Origin: Roseicitreum antarcticum
GTDB taxonomy: Bacteria > Pseudomonadota > Alphaproteobacteria > Rhodobacterales > Rhodobacteraceae
Length of the DNA: 64,000 nucleotides
NCBI RefSeq assembly: GCF_014681765.1
Contig: NZ_CP061498.1
Coordinates: forward strand, 744,001 to 808,000
Reading direction: 5' to 3'
Shown here: piece by piece, positions 41,087 to 49,595 of the stretch
Numbering within the stretch: position 1 is the first letter of the stretch
Layout of the letters: every line of letters begins with the position of its first letter
Translations under genes and position numbers: made by a program
The notes under the pieces: model-generated
Told to the model about the DNA's origin: nothing
The model's input: the letters and a program-made list of their open reading frames with translations, nothing else
The model's database searches: none

Positions 41087-41698
41087 TCAATCCGCGATCC
41101 GCACCGCGCAATCACCGGCCGGGGCGGCAGCGTCAGCACAGGCGGCGCGCGCGTCGTCCAAGGCGGCAGCGCCTTGCCCGATGGCCCATTGCCCGGTGGC
41201 AGGCGACAGCGCCATCGCCTTTGGCGCCCGGGCGGGCAGGTAATCGCGCGTGAAGGCGGCGGTCGCATCGGCATTCAGTTGCAGATCGCGCGCGGTCCAG
41301 CCGGCGGGCCTTACTTCCAGCACGATCAGGCAAGGCGTGTCGCTTTCGCGCAGGCTGTCGCATTCGCGCAGAGCGGCGGCGCGGGCAGCGGCGACGTCAT
41401 GGTAATTGGCGGCCAGCACGGTGGCCTGATGCAGCAACCCGTGATCGGGGGCCAGCGCCATGGCGGCATAGTATTTCTGCCCCTGCGCAATTTGCGTGAC
41501 AATCGCCTGATTTTCAGCCGACAGGACCGACGTGTCGTAGATCACCACCTCGGCTTGCTCGGGCGCGAAGAGCTGGCCTTCGACCTCGGCACCAGACAAT
41601 GTCTGCGCCAGCGCCGCGCCGGGCAGCATGGCGATGGGCAGCAAAGCGGCAAGCGCCCGCCCCGTGATTGACCGACCATAAGCACATTTCATCCGCAT
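41087..41698 (-). CDS. Secreted protein of unknown function upstream of hemA
   Basis: This is a 203-residue protein. A GGAGGT ribosome site precedes ATG 41698, and a signal peptide follows (residues about 8-31, cut after ALA-Q). The mature part is Ala-rich with a compact repeat-like start (SGAEVEGQLFAPEQAEVVIYD), a helical middle and several scattered cysteines (RECDSLRESDTPC, ACADAAAPAGDCAV) suited to periplasmic disulfides. It has no catalytic motif I recognise. It is transcribed toward hemA but is separated by 312 bp with hemA's own control site, so a link to tetrapyrrole synthesis is only positional. Confidence 0.65.
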   Translation of the reverse strand: MRMKCAYGRSITGRALAALLPIAMLPGAALAQTLSGAEVEGQLFAPEQAEVVIYDTSVLSAENQAIVTQIAQGQKYYAAMALAPDHGLLHQATVLAANYHDVAAARAAALRECDSLRESDTPCLIVLEVRPAGWTARDLQLNADATAAFTRDYLPARAPKAMALSPATGQWAIGQGAAALDDARAACADAAAPAGDCAVRIAD

Positions 41699-41853
41699 CC
41701 GCTGTGACCTCCGTATCGCATATCCGTTGACGTATCGGGGCACGACGCGCCCCATTGCCCCCGCTTATAGCGCAACCGACGGGGCTGGACACCCCGGCCC
41801 GGGCTGATAGGTCTAGCCACAACCCAATTGTGAACACATGCCCGGAGGTGCCG

Positions 41854-43239
41854 ATGTCATCCCTTGATCCCGTCCTGTCCCATATCGACGCAACCCTGCC
41901 ACAGGCGCTGGACCGTCTGATGGATCTGTTGCGCATCCCCTCGATCTCGACCGATCCGGCCTACAAGGCGGATTGCGACCGCGCCGCCGACTGGCTGGTG
42001 GAAGACCTGGCCTCGATCGGCCTTAGCGCCAGCAAACGCCCTACGCCGGGGCATCCTATGGTGGTGGCGCATGGGCAGGGTGCGGGACCGCATGTTCTGT
42101 TCTATGGCCATTATGACGTGCAGCCGGTGGACCCGTTGAACCTGTGGGATCGCGAACCTTTCGACCCGGCGCTGGAGGATGGACCCAATGGCAAGGTGAT
42201 CCGTGGCCGCGGGACAGCGGATGACAAGGGGCAGCTGATGACCTTTGTGGAAGCGTGCCGCGCCTGGGTCGCGGTGCATGGCGCCCTGACCGCCCGCGTG
42301 TCGGTGTTTCTGGAGGGGGAAGAGGAATCAGGCTCACCTTCCCTCATCCCCTATATGAAGGAGAACGCCGAGGAGCTGCGCGCCGATCTGGCGCTGATCT
42401 GCGACACGGGCATGTATGACCCTCAGACGCCCGCCATCACCACCATGCTGCGCGGCCTTCTGGGTGAGGAGATCACCATCCACGGCCCCACGAAAGACCT
42501 GCATTCGGGCATGTTCGGCGGCGCGGCAATGAACCCGATCCGGGTGCTGAGCCGTGTTCTGGCCGGGCTGCATGACGATAATGGCCGCATCACCCTGCCC
42601 GGTTTCTATGATGGCGTGCCCGACCTGTCTGATGAATTGCGCGCGCAATGGGATGCGTTGAATTTCGATGCCGGCGCCTTCCTTGGCAGTGTCGGGCTGC
42701 AATACCCGGCGGGCGAGGCCGACCGCACCGCGCTGGAAATGATCTGGGCCCGCCCGACGTGCGAGATCAATGGCATCTGGGGCGGCTATACCGGCGCGGG
42801 TTTCAAGACCGTGCTGCCCGCCGAAGCCCATGCCAAGGTCAGCTTCCGCCTTGTCGGCACGCAAGACCCCCATGCCATCCGCGCGGCGTTCCGCGACTAT
42901 GTCAGTGCTGCCCTGCCCGACGATTGCACGGTGGAATTCAAGGGTCACGGCGCTTCGCCCGCCTCGCAGATGACGATCAGCCACCCGGCGTTCGAGGCCG
43001 CGCGGCAGGCGCTGTCGGATGAATGGCCAAACCCGGCGGCCTTCGTCGGGTCGGGGGGGTCGATCCCGATCGCGGGCTATTTCAAGACCTATCTGGATAT
43101 GGATGCCATGCTGATCGGTTTTGGCCGCGACGACGACCAGATCCATTCCCCGAATGAAAAATATGATCTGGAAAGCTTCCACAAGGGCATCCGGTCGTGG
43201 GCGCGCATCCTCGACGCGATTTCCAAAGCTGACGCCTGA
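41854..43239 (+). CDS. M20-family dipeptidase/metallopeptidase
   Basis: This is a 461-residue zinc peptidase of the M20 family. Metal-site motifs read in order: FYGHYDVQPVD (His, catalytic Asp), RGTADDKGQ (bridging Asp), EGEEESGS (catalytic base Glu and ligand Glu), LICDTGMYD (Asp), and a C-terminal IHSPNEKYD (His). A lid/dimerisation domain separates the halves. The pattern fits the DapE/ArgE/CNDP-like dipeptidase branch, cleaving dipeptides or N-acyl amino acids in the cytosol. ATG 41854 follows GGAGGT. The P450 gene begins six bases after its stop, so the two are likely co-transcribed. Confidence 0.88.
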   Translation: MSSLDPVLSHIDATLPQALDRLMDLLRIPSISTDPAYKADCDRAADWLVEDLASIGLSASKRPTPGHPMVVAHGQGAGPHVLFYGHYDVQPVDPLNLWDREPFDPALEDGPNGKVIRGRGTADDKGQLMTFVEACRAWVAVHGALTARVSVFLEGEEESGSPSLIPYMKENAEELRADLALICDTGMYDPQTPAITTMLRGLLGEEITIHGPTKDLHSGMFGGAAMNPIRVLSRVLAGLHDDNGRITLPGFYDGVPDLSDELRAQWDALNFDAGAFLGSVGLQYPAGEADRTALEMIWARPTCEINGIWGGYTGAGFKTVLPAEAHAKVSFRLVGTQDPHAIRAAFRDYVSAALPDDCTVEFKGHGASPASQMTISHPAFEAARQALSDEWPNPAAFVGSGGSIPIAGYFKTYLDMDAMLIGFGRDDDQIHSPNEKYDLESFHKGIRSWARILDAISKADA

Positions 43240-43245
43240 GGGGCC

Positions 43246-44412
43246 ATGCAGCGGATTGCGCAATCGCCGCTGGAGCCCGGCTTCGTGCAGAACCCGTATC
43301 CGTTCTATGACCGGATGCGGGCGCTGGGGCCGGTTGTCTGGTGGGAAGACTACGGCATGCCCTGCGCCGTCAGCTATGCTGCCGTGAATGCCATCATGCG
43401 CGACCGCCGCTTTGGCCGAGAGCCCATCGCGCCGCTGGAGGTCGCCGACCATATGCAGCCGTTCTATGCGGTAGAGGCGCATTCGATGCTGGAGCTGGAA
43501 CCGCCGCGTCACACACGGCTGCGCGGGCTGGTGGTGCGGGCCTTCACTTCGCGCCGGATTGCAGCGCTTGAACCCGAGATCACGGCACTGGCGCATCAAT
43601 TGGTGGATGCGCTGCCTGAAGGTGAATTCGACCTGCTGACCCATATTGCGCAGCCGCTGCCTGTGATCGTGATTGCGCGGCTGTTGGGTGTACCGGACCA
43701 TATGGCAGATGACCTGCTGCGCTGGTCCAATGCAATGGTGGCGATGTACCAGGCAGGACGCACCCGCGCGGTGGAGGATGCCGCCTCTGCCGCCGCGCGC
43801 GATTTCAGCGCCTACCTGCGCGACCATATCGCCGCGCGCCGCCACCAGCCCGCCGATGACCTGATCACCCATCTGATCGCAGCGGAGGGCGATGATGACC
43901 GGCTGAGCACCGAGGAGCTTATCACCACCTGCATCCTGCTGCTGAATGCCGGGCATGAGGCGACGGTGCACACCATCGGCAATGGCGTGAAGGCGCTGTT
44001 GCAAAGCGGTCAATACACGGCAGATGCCCCGGTGGAGCCGCTGGTCGAGGAGGTGTTGCGCTTCGACCCGCCGCTGCACATGTTCACCCGCATTGCGTAT
44101 AGCGACATTGACGTGATGGGCCACACCCTGCGGCGCGGCGATCAGGTGGCCTGCCTGTTGGCCGCAGCCAACCGTGACCCCGGTCATTGGGACCGGCCGA
44201 ACGATTTCGATCCCCGCCGTGTGGCAAAGCCGAATGCCGCGTTTGGTGCGGGGCTGCATTTCTGCGTCGGCGCGCCACTGGCGCGGCTGGAACTGGCGGT
44301 GATGCTGCCGATCTTGATGCAGCGCCTGCCGGGGTTGCGGCTGGCCCGCCCGCCAAAGTTCGCGCCGACCTACCATTTCCACGGGCTCAGCCGTCTGGAT
44401 GTGCTGGCCTGA
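43246..44412 (+). CDS. Cytochrome P450
   Basis: This is a 388-residue soluble bacterial P450. The haem-ligand loop is FGAGLHFCVGAPLARLE (Cys about 340), the ExxR pair is in EEVLRFDPPL (about 272), and the I-helix oxygen-activation motif reads LLNAGHEATVH (about 240). There the residue after the acid is Ala and the Thr comes one later, a variant seen in several proteobacterial P450s. It would hydroxylate a small hydrophobic compound using electrons from a ferredoxin; the substrate is not inferable. A ferredoxin-NADP reductase gene (45152-45979) lies 740 bp away and could supply reducing power. Confidence 0.93.
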   Translation: MQRIAQSPLEPGFVQNPYPFYDRMRALGPVVWWEDYGMPCAVSYAAVNAIMRDRRFGREPIAPLEVADHMQPFYAVEAHSMLELEPPRHTRLRGLVVRAFTSRRIAALEPEITALAHQLVDALPEGEFDLLTHIAQPLPVIVIARLLGVPDHMADDLLRWSNAMVAMYQAGRTRAVEDAASAAARDFSAYLRDHIAARRHQPADDLITHLIAAEGDDDRLSTEELITTCILLLNAGHEATVHTIGNGVKALLQSGQYTADAPVEPLVEEVLRFDPPLHMFTRIAYSDIDVMGHTLRRGDQVACLLAAANRDPGHWDRPNDFDPRRVAKPNAAFGAGLHFCVGAPLARLELAVMLPILMQRLPGLRLARPPKFAPTYHFHGLSRLDVLA

Positions 44413-44436
44413 GCGGTGTCGCCTGCTGGGCGGCTG

Positions 44437-44898
44437 TCAGACCTGCAACACCGTCGTCGCCTTGATTTCTTCCATGGACAACAAGGCGGTGACGTTGAAG
44501 ATGTTCACCTCGGCAATCAGCGCCTGATAAAAGGTGTCATAGGCGCGTGCATTGGCCACCCTGACCTTCAGGATATAGTCGATGTCGCCCGCCAGGCGGT
44601 GCGCTTCCAGCACCTCGGGCCGGGCGCGGACGGAAGCGAGGAATTTCTGCTGCCACCCGGCCTCATGGGCCGAGGTACGGATCAGCACGAAGAAACACGC
44701 CTCCAGGCCCAGGGCGTCGGGGTCCAAGAGCACGGTCTGACGGGTAATCACCCCCGCCTCGCGCAGTTTGCGGATCCGATTCCATACGGGGGTTTTCGAC
44801 GACCCCACCTTGCGCGCGATGTCATCGAGCGACTGGCTGGCGTCGTCTTGCAGCTCGGACAATATCTTTCGGTCCAGATCATCCATGCGTACTGCCAC
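44437..44898 (-). CDS. Lrp/AsnC family transcriptional regulator
   Basis: This is a 153-residue regulator. The N-terminal winged helix-turn-helix is DLDRKILSELQDDASQSLDDIARKVG through TPVWNRIRKLREAG (about residues 6-48), and the RAM ligand-binding domain follows (LAGDIDYILKVRVAN). A GTG start at 44898 with AAGGGG nine bases upstream is used; ATG 44886 is an alternative with a poor ribosome site. Relatives respond to amino acids and often control an adjacent divergent gene. Here a 250-bp gap separates it from the divergent ferredoxin-NADP reductase, and it converges on the P450 gene. Confidence 0.9.
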   Translation of the reverse strand: MAVRMDDLDRKILSELQDDASQSLDDIARKVGSSKTPVWNRIRKLREAGVITRQTVLLDPDALGLEACFFVLIRTSAHEAGWQQKFLASVRARPEVLEAHRLAGDIDYILKVRVANARAYDTFYQALIAEVNIFNVTALLSMEEIKATTVLQV

Positions 44899-45151
44899 TT
44901 CACCATGCCCCTTTGAATGGAATGAAAGCCCTGTTGCTACCTGCCTATAGGAAATAATTTCCGATACGGCAATCGAAATGCGGAATATCGGAACAATGTT
45001 CGGAAATCAGCCGCACAGCGGTTGCGGCGTGGTGCCGGGCGGGCTACATCGACCTTCAATTGAATGGCACGGTGGCAAAGTGTCAACTTGCGGCACGCCG
45101 CCCGCTGCGCCCATATTGCTATGACCACACCGTCAGGAAAGAAGCCCCGTG

Positions 45152-45979
45152 ATGTCCGAACCTGCCTCTGCAATCCCCGCCGACACCCCGCCTGCCGCGG
45201 CCCACAAGGCGCTGCCCGATGCGCAGACCGTCACCTCGGTGCGGCACTGGACCGACCGGCTGTTTTCCTTCCGGGTGACGCGGCCACGCTCTTTGCGCTT
45301 CCGGTCCGGGGAATTCGTGATGATCGGACTGATGGGTGACAACGGCAAGCCGCTGCTGCGGGCCTATTCCATCGCGTCGCCCGCGTGGGACGAAGAACTG
45401 GAATTCTATTCGATCAAGGTGCCGGATGGCCCGCTGACCTCGAAGCTGCAACATATCCAGCCCGGCGATGAGATCATCTTGCGGCCCAAGCCTGTCGGCA
45501 CCCTGGTGCATGACGCGCTGTTGCCCGGCACGCGGCTGTGGCTGTTTGCCACCGGCACTGGCATCGCGCCCTTCGCGTCGCTGATGCGCGACCCCGAGAC
45601 CTATGAGCGCTATGACCAGATCATCATGATGCATGCGTGCCGCGAGGCAGCCGAACTGGAGTATGGCCGCGAACTGATCGAAAGCCTGCCCGAAGACCCG
45701 CTGATCGGCGAGATGGTGGGTGACAAGCTGAAATACTATCCCACCACCACGCAGGATGATTTTGCGCACAAAGGCCGGATCACCGACAATCTGACCTCTG
45801 GCAAGGTTTTCGCGGACCTAGGGCTGCCGCCGATCACACCCGGGGCGGACCGCGGCATGGTTTGCGGCTCGCTCGGGTTCAACACCGACATGAAGGCGGT
45901 CCTGGAAGGCTTCGGGCTGCGCGAAGGTGCCAACAGCGACCCGGCGGAATATGTGGTGGAAAAGGCCTTCGTCGGCTGA
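45152..45979 (+). CDS. fpr: Ferredoxin/flavodoxin-NADP+ reductase
   Basis: This is a 275-residue FAD enzyme. FAD-binding RAYSIASPAWDEELEFYSIK (residues about 70-89), phosphate-binding PLTSKLQHIQPGD, the NADP pyrophosphate loop ATGTGIAPFASL (about 133-144) and CGSLGFNTDM near 235 fit the bacterial FPR family. The C-terminus VVEKAFVG follows the same pattern as other short bacterial FPRs. It exchanges electrons between NADP(H) and ferredoxin or flavodoxin, supplying IspG, P450s and oxidative-stress defence. ATG 45152 is chosen over the overlapping GTG at 45149. Confidence 0.92.
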   Translation: MSEPASAIPADTPPAAAHKALPDAQTVTSVRHWTDRLFSFRVTRPRSLRFRSGEFVMIGLMGDNGKPLLRAYSIASPAWDEELEFYSIKVPDGPLTSKLQHIQPGDEIILRPKPVGTLVHDALLPGTRLWLFATGTGIAPFASLMRDPETYERYDQIIMMHACREAAELEYGRELIESLPEDPLIGEMVGDKLKYYPTTTQDDFAHKGRITDNLTSGKVFADLGLPPITPGADRGMVCGSLGFNTDMKAVLEGFGLREGANSDPAEYVVEKAFVG

Positions 45980-46303
45980 GGAATGCCGCACGGTCTGCAA
46001 TGGCCGGCGCACACCGATACCAACAATGGCGCGGGTTGGCAGGGCCATCGCCCGGCGATAGCGGTGGCGGGCAAGGTTGTGACCGCTTCGGGGCAGCAAT
46101 TGCCGCCCCGGGCGGTGTTGGATCAGCGGGCCACGCGGGGGCGCCGTCGCACACCGCATCAACCGCCGCCCAATGCAGTGAACGGCAGCGAGCTCTGCCA
46201 TCTGCCCCCCCTGCGGGAAACCGCGTCCCCCCCATGAAAAACGCCGCCCCGATCCGGGGCGGCGTTTGCATTTCGTCTAGAGATGTTCCGTCAACCGGAC
46301 GGT
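45980..46303. other. Intergenic region after fpr
   Basis: This 324-bp convergent gap has no supported gene in its GC-rich body (45980-46230). It ends with the strong bidirectional terminator at 46239-46267. Confidence 0.6.
46239..46267. terminator. Bidirectional terminator between fpr and acidic-protein gene
   Basis: A perfect 12-bp stem, aaacgccgcccc / ggggcggcgttt, with a five-base loop and A/T flanks, between convergent genes. Confidence 0.85.
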
Positions 46304-47023
46304 TTACTCGACCGTGAGCGTGCCGAGGCGTTCCATCACCTCTTGCAGCATGTCCTGATTGTTGCCGGCGGCCTCCAGCAGCGCACGAAGCGAGATTTTC
46401 TGGGTCGCGTCCAGGCTGGAATCCTCGATCTCTGTTGCAACGACATCATTGGTCAGCGGCACTTGGGTCGCGACGTTGGTGTCAGCGGTAGAAGCCTCAG
46501 GTGACGTGGTTTCCGGCGCCATGGTCTCGGGTGCCGTTGCTTCAGGTGCTGCGGTTTCAGGTGCCGCCTCGGTCGTCGCGGGTGCCGTTTCAGTCGCTGC
46601 CGGTGCAGTTTCCGTAGCGGCAGGCGCGGCATCGGCAGGCGCGGTTTCAGTGGCCGTTTCGGGCGTCCCGGTCAAGTTATCCAGCGCGTCAGATGCGGAG
46701 TTCATCGCATCTTCCAATGCGGTCTCGGCCTCTTGATGCGCGGCGCTCAGGGCGTCCTGCGCCTCGTTCATCGCGTCGGTGGCAGATTCTGTGGCGGCTT
46801 CCTCGGCTGCCTGCATCTCTGCCTCCACTTCCGCCTCGGTCGGCACCTCGATCACGGGTTCCTCGGCTGCGGGTTCGGCGACTTCAGGCTCCTCGGTCGC
46901 GGGGGTTTCAACCTCTGGTGCCGTAACTTGCGGCGCGGGTTCGGGGGCATCAGGGCGGTTGCCCAGCCACAGCCCGACCCCTGCGGCCAGCACGACCAGT
47001 GCGATAATGAGTGTTTTTTTCAT
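46304..47023 (-). CDS. Membrane-anchored Ala/Glu/Pro/Thr-rich acidic protein
   Basis: This is a 239-residue protein. A single N-terminal membrane helix (residues 4-22) is followed by a very acidic, low-complexity region with coiled-coil potential (EAEVEAEMQAAEEAATESATDA; about 63-110). A TETAP/TEAAPE repeat-rich linker (about 118-170) and a short C-terminal globular-looking piece (TQKISLRALLEAAGNNQDML) complete it. No known domain is recognised. It may tether something in the periplasm, but that is speculation. It is divergent from infC with 183 bp between starts. Confidence 0.65.
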   Translation of the reverse strand: MKKTLIIALVVLAAGVGLWLGNRPDAPEPAPQVTAPEVETPATEEPEVAEPAAEEPVIEVPTEAEVEAEMQAAEEAATESATDAMNEAQDALSAAHQEAETALEDAMNSASDALDNLTGTPETATETAPADAAPAATETAPAATETAPATTEAAPETAAPEATAPETMAPETTSPEASTADTNVATQVPLTNDVVATEIEDSSLDATQKISLRALLEAAGNNQDMLQEVMERLGTLTVE

Positions 47024-47206
47024 CTGTAAGATCCCAGTGGTTACAGGTTAACGCTGCCCCCCATATGTCAGATTATTCTGCAACTGCAAACACCACGCCA
47101 GACGACATGGCCGATTTATGCCCATAATCGCCAAAAATCGCGCTTGAAAGACCACCACGCCAAAGGTAGTTTGCTCGCAGCCGAAAATAATGCAAGGAAC
47201 AGCACC

Positions 47207-47746
47207 ATAGCCCGCAGACCGCACAATGCCCCGCCCTCACGCGATACCGGACCCCGCGTGAATGAGCGTATTCGCGCACCAGAAATCCGCCTGATCGGTG
47301 CCGAAGGCGAAAATCTTGGGGTTGTCACGCCCGAACATGCGATGAGCCTTGCTGAGCAAGCCGGGCTGGATCTGGTCGAAATTTCGCCCAATGCCGCCCC
47401 GCCGGTGTGCAAGATCATGGATTTCGGCAAGTACAAGTACGAACAGCAAAAGCGCGAAGCCGAAGCCCGCAAGAACCAGCATGTGATCGAGGTCAAGGAA
47501 GTGAAATTCCGGCCCGGCACCGATGTGCATGACTATGACGTGAAAATGCGCAACGTCATGCGGTTTCTGGAAGGCGGCGACAAGGTGAAGGTGACCCTGC
47601 GGTTCCGCGGCCGTGAGATGGCGCACCAGCAACTGGGGCTGGAACTGCTCAACCGCGTTGCCGATGATGTCGGCGAACAGGGCAAGGTCGAAAACATGCC
47701 CCGCATGGAAGGCCGCCAGATGGTCATGATGATCGGGCCGCGATAA
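47207..47746 (+). CDS. infC: Translation initiation factor IF-3, apparent ATA start
   Basis: This is a 179-residue IF-3, which binds the 30S subunit, blocks 50S joining and checks initiator codon and tRNA. N-domain ([23 protein letters not shown], then [15 protein letters not shown]), linker helix and C-domain ([20 protein letters not shown] ... [16 protein letters not shown]) are all typical. No ATG/GTG/TTG gives a family-like N-terminus. The best start is ATA at 47207-47209 (then Ala-Arg-Arg-Pro-His), with AAGGA eight bases upstream. Non-canonical starts (ATT in Escherichia coli) are the known basis of infC autoregulation. A terminator follows at 47827. Confidence 0.93.
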   Translation: MARRPHNAPPSRDTGPRVNERIRAPEIRLIGAEGENLGVVTPEHAMSLAEQAGLDLVEISPNAAPPVCKIMDFGKYKYEQQKREAEARKNQHVIEVKEVKFRPGTDVHDYDVKMRNVMRFLEGGDKVKVTLRFRGREMAHQQLGLELLNRVADDVGEQGKVENMPRMEGRQMVMMIGPR

Positions 47747-47826
47747 GCGCGTGGCACCAAGGGTGCCGCGGTGGGTTTGCCACTGCGAGCGTCGAGTTTG
47801 ATTGATACCGATCGGAAAATTTAAAG

Positions 47827-47854
47827 TGGCTCAGGCGAAAGCCTGGGCCATTTT
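47827..47854 (+). terminator. Rho-independent terminator after infC
   Basis: A 10-bp stem, tggctcaggc / gcctgggcca, with a stable gaaa tetraloop is followed by tttta. It lies 80 bp past the infC stop. On the other strand it also lies beyond the convergent secreted-protein gene. Confidence 0.88.
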
Positions 47855-47919
47855 ACGTTGGCGCCGCCAAGCAGACCCCTCCTGCGGGCGGGACCACACG
47901 GCCCGCAGGCGCACGCGCG

Positions 47920-48903
47920 CTACTGCCCGTCAGTCGCTTCCACAACGGGATTGGCAGGCGGCAAGTGGATTCGATAGCGCCCGAATTCGGTGTCCAGCAC
48001 GCCTGCCAGACACATGTCCGCAGCCTTGGCGCGGGTCAGCAGACCGATACGACCGCGCGCATCCGTGCTCAGCATGATCTTGCGCAGCACTGTAGCATGC
48101 CCGCGCGGCGAATCTGCGAAATCCGCCGTGGGGATCAGCGCTTCGACGGGCGACCCCAGGGTCAGCGCCCGCTGGTGCGACCCCAAGGCCTTGTAGGCGG
48201 CCAGCGCGCAGGCCTCGGCGTCCAGCGGGCAGGCGCTGTCGCACAGGGCGCGCAGGGGCGCGGCCTCGGGCGCATCGCGCAGCCAGGGCGCTGCATCAGT
48301 TGTCAGGGGGCGCTGCATGTCGGTGATGTCGACCGGCGCCGCATGGGTGATCGTTGGATCCTCTGGCGCGGCGATGAAGCGCATGGAATCGGGGAAATCC
48401 GGGTCATCGACCAGCGCGGCAAAGCCGCGATGCTGCCGCGCGAACAGCGTCAGGACAGCATCGCGCGCGGCGCGATCTTCGCCATAGCGCGCGAAGTCCA
48501 GCGGCAGGTCGATCGGCGCGTTCACGTCCCACAGCGACACCCACAGCCGTGCCAGCGGTTCTTCGGCGGCGGCGGCACGCATCCAGCTTTGGCCCGACAT
48601 GCCACCCGGCGCGCGCATCAATGCATTGCGCTGTGCGGCGGGCAGCAACGACAACCAGGGCCCCTGAAATTCGGGCGTCTTGTCGATGACGGCCAGCAGG
48701 ATCTGCGCCGCCGCAAGCCCCTGCCCGGCCAACATGGCCAGCCCGGTCAGCGCCTCTTCTTCCTCATCCGCCAGCCAGGCCTGCACCGCCGCCTCGAACG
48801 CGGCATCGGTCTGGCCCGCCACCGGCGTCGCCAAGACCGGCACCGACCACCACAGGCAGAAGCATGACATCAGAAACAGGCGCAGCATGCGGAAGAGGTC
48901 CAA
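47920..48903 (-). CDS. Exported protein of unknown function
   Basis: This is a 327-residue protein with a signal peptide (residues 1-25, cut after VLA-T). The mature part is helical and Ala-rich in its first half (FEAAVQAWLADEEEEALTGLAMLAGQGLAAAQ), which resembles the start of a Sel1/TPR-like repeat unit. The second half has paired cysteines (ALCDSACPLDAEACALAAYKALG). No enzymatic motif is recognised. It is convergent with infC and shares its terminator region. Nothing in context assigns a function. Confidence 0.68.
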   Translation of the reverse strand: MDLFRMLRLFLMSCFCLWWSVPVLATPVAGQTDAAFEAAVQAWLADEEEEALTGLAMLAGQGLAAAQILLAVIDKTPEFQGPWLSLLPAAQRNALMRAPGGMSGQSWMRAAAAEEPLARLWVSLWDVNAPIDLPLDFARYGEDRAARDAVLTLFARQHRGFAALVDDPDFPDSMRFIAAPEDPTITHAAPVDITDMQRPLTTDAAPWLRDAPEAAPLRALCDSACPLDAEACALAAYKALGSHQRALTLGSPVEALIPTADFADSPRGHATVLRKIMLSTDARGRIGLLTRAKAADMCLAGVLDTEFGRYRIHLPPANPVVEATDGQ

Positions 48904-49136
48904 TCACGTCCAAAGGTATTAGAGCGGACTATGGAATAGCCGGCCCGCATGGGCAAGGGATCATCGCACATTGAAGGGGCGCGCGGCGCGGCGGAATGCG
49001 ACATATCTCGCAGGCAGCCGGCAGGCGGCTACCAGATCCTGCGCACGACACGAGGCCCAGCACGCGGTCCCGCGCCAAGTGGCTTGTCGGCGTCCGACCA
49101 TGTCAGCGCCCTGCCCTGTCGGCACCCAGCCCCCCT

Positions 49137-49200
49137 GTCCGTGCTCAACCTTGTCCGTGCTCAACCTTGTCCGTGCTCAGCCATATCCGTGTTCAGCGCC
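49137..49200. repeat. 16-bp tandem repeat, four copies
   Basis: Units gtccgtgctcaacctt (twice), gtccgtgctcagccat and atccgtgttcagcgcc run head to tail. The first two are identical and the last two decay. It is in non-coding DNA. Confidence 0.95.
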
Positions 49201-49429
49201 CACGCAGCACCTGTGTCAGTTCCGTGTCGACTTCCCCTAAGGAACCGACATGCCAGGCCGAACGACGCCCATCACCGTGTTTCAGACCTGTCGATATGAC
49301 GTTCTGTCAAAATTGGAATCGGGCATCTGCTGAAGCGCACAGTTTTCTGTGGGTTCCGTCGGTCTGTTCAGGATCACTCGGAGCTTTTGCCGGGCTGGCC
49401 TGAGATCCTGCCCAAATTCGATTGCTGCC

Positions 49430-49449
49430 GCGCGCAACATGTTGCGCGC
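49430..49449. repeat. Perfect 20-bp palindrome
   Basis: gcgcgcaacatgttgcgcgc is self-complementary over its full length, with no spacer. It could be a dimeric regulator's operator or a remnant of an inverted junction. The nearest gene is the truncated cupin 147 bp downstream. Confidence 0.9.
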
Positions 49450-49595
49450 ATGGCTGGCATAGGCCGGACGCTACCCCAAAGGGCCAACCGGTTTGCGGAT
49501 CAGGAGTGGCCGTATTCTTCCAGCGTCAAGGAACGCTCCTGCAATTTGCATGTTGATGCGGCGAATTGGTGACGGCAGATCGAAAAGATCGCAGA

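Larger units (their letters stand above)
48904..49595. other. Gene-poor interval with repeats
   Basis: This is 692 bp without a credible gene on either strand. It holds a 16-bp tandem repeat (49137-49200) and a perfect 20-bp palindrome (49430-49449). The base composition is lower in GC than the neighbouring coding regions from about 49200 onward. The region may be decayed sequence. Confidence 0.65.

Noticed and set aside
49137-49200. Possible CRISPR array
   Set aside because: Units are contiguous 16-mers without spacers and there are no cas genes; it is a minisatellite.
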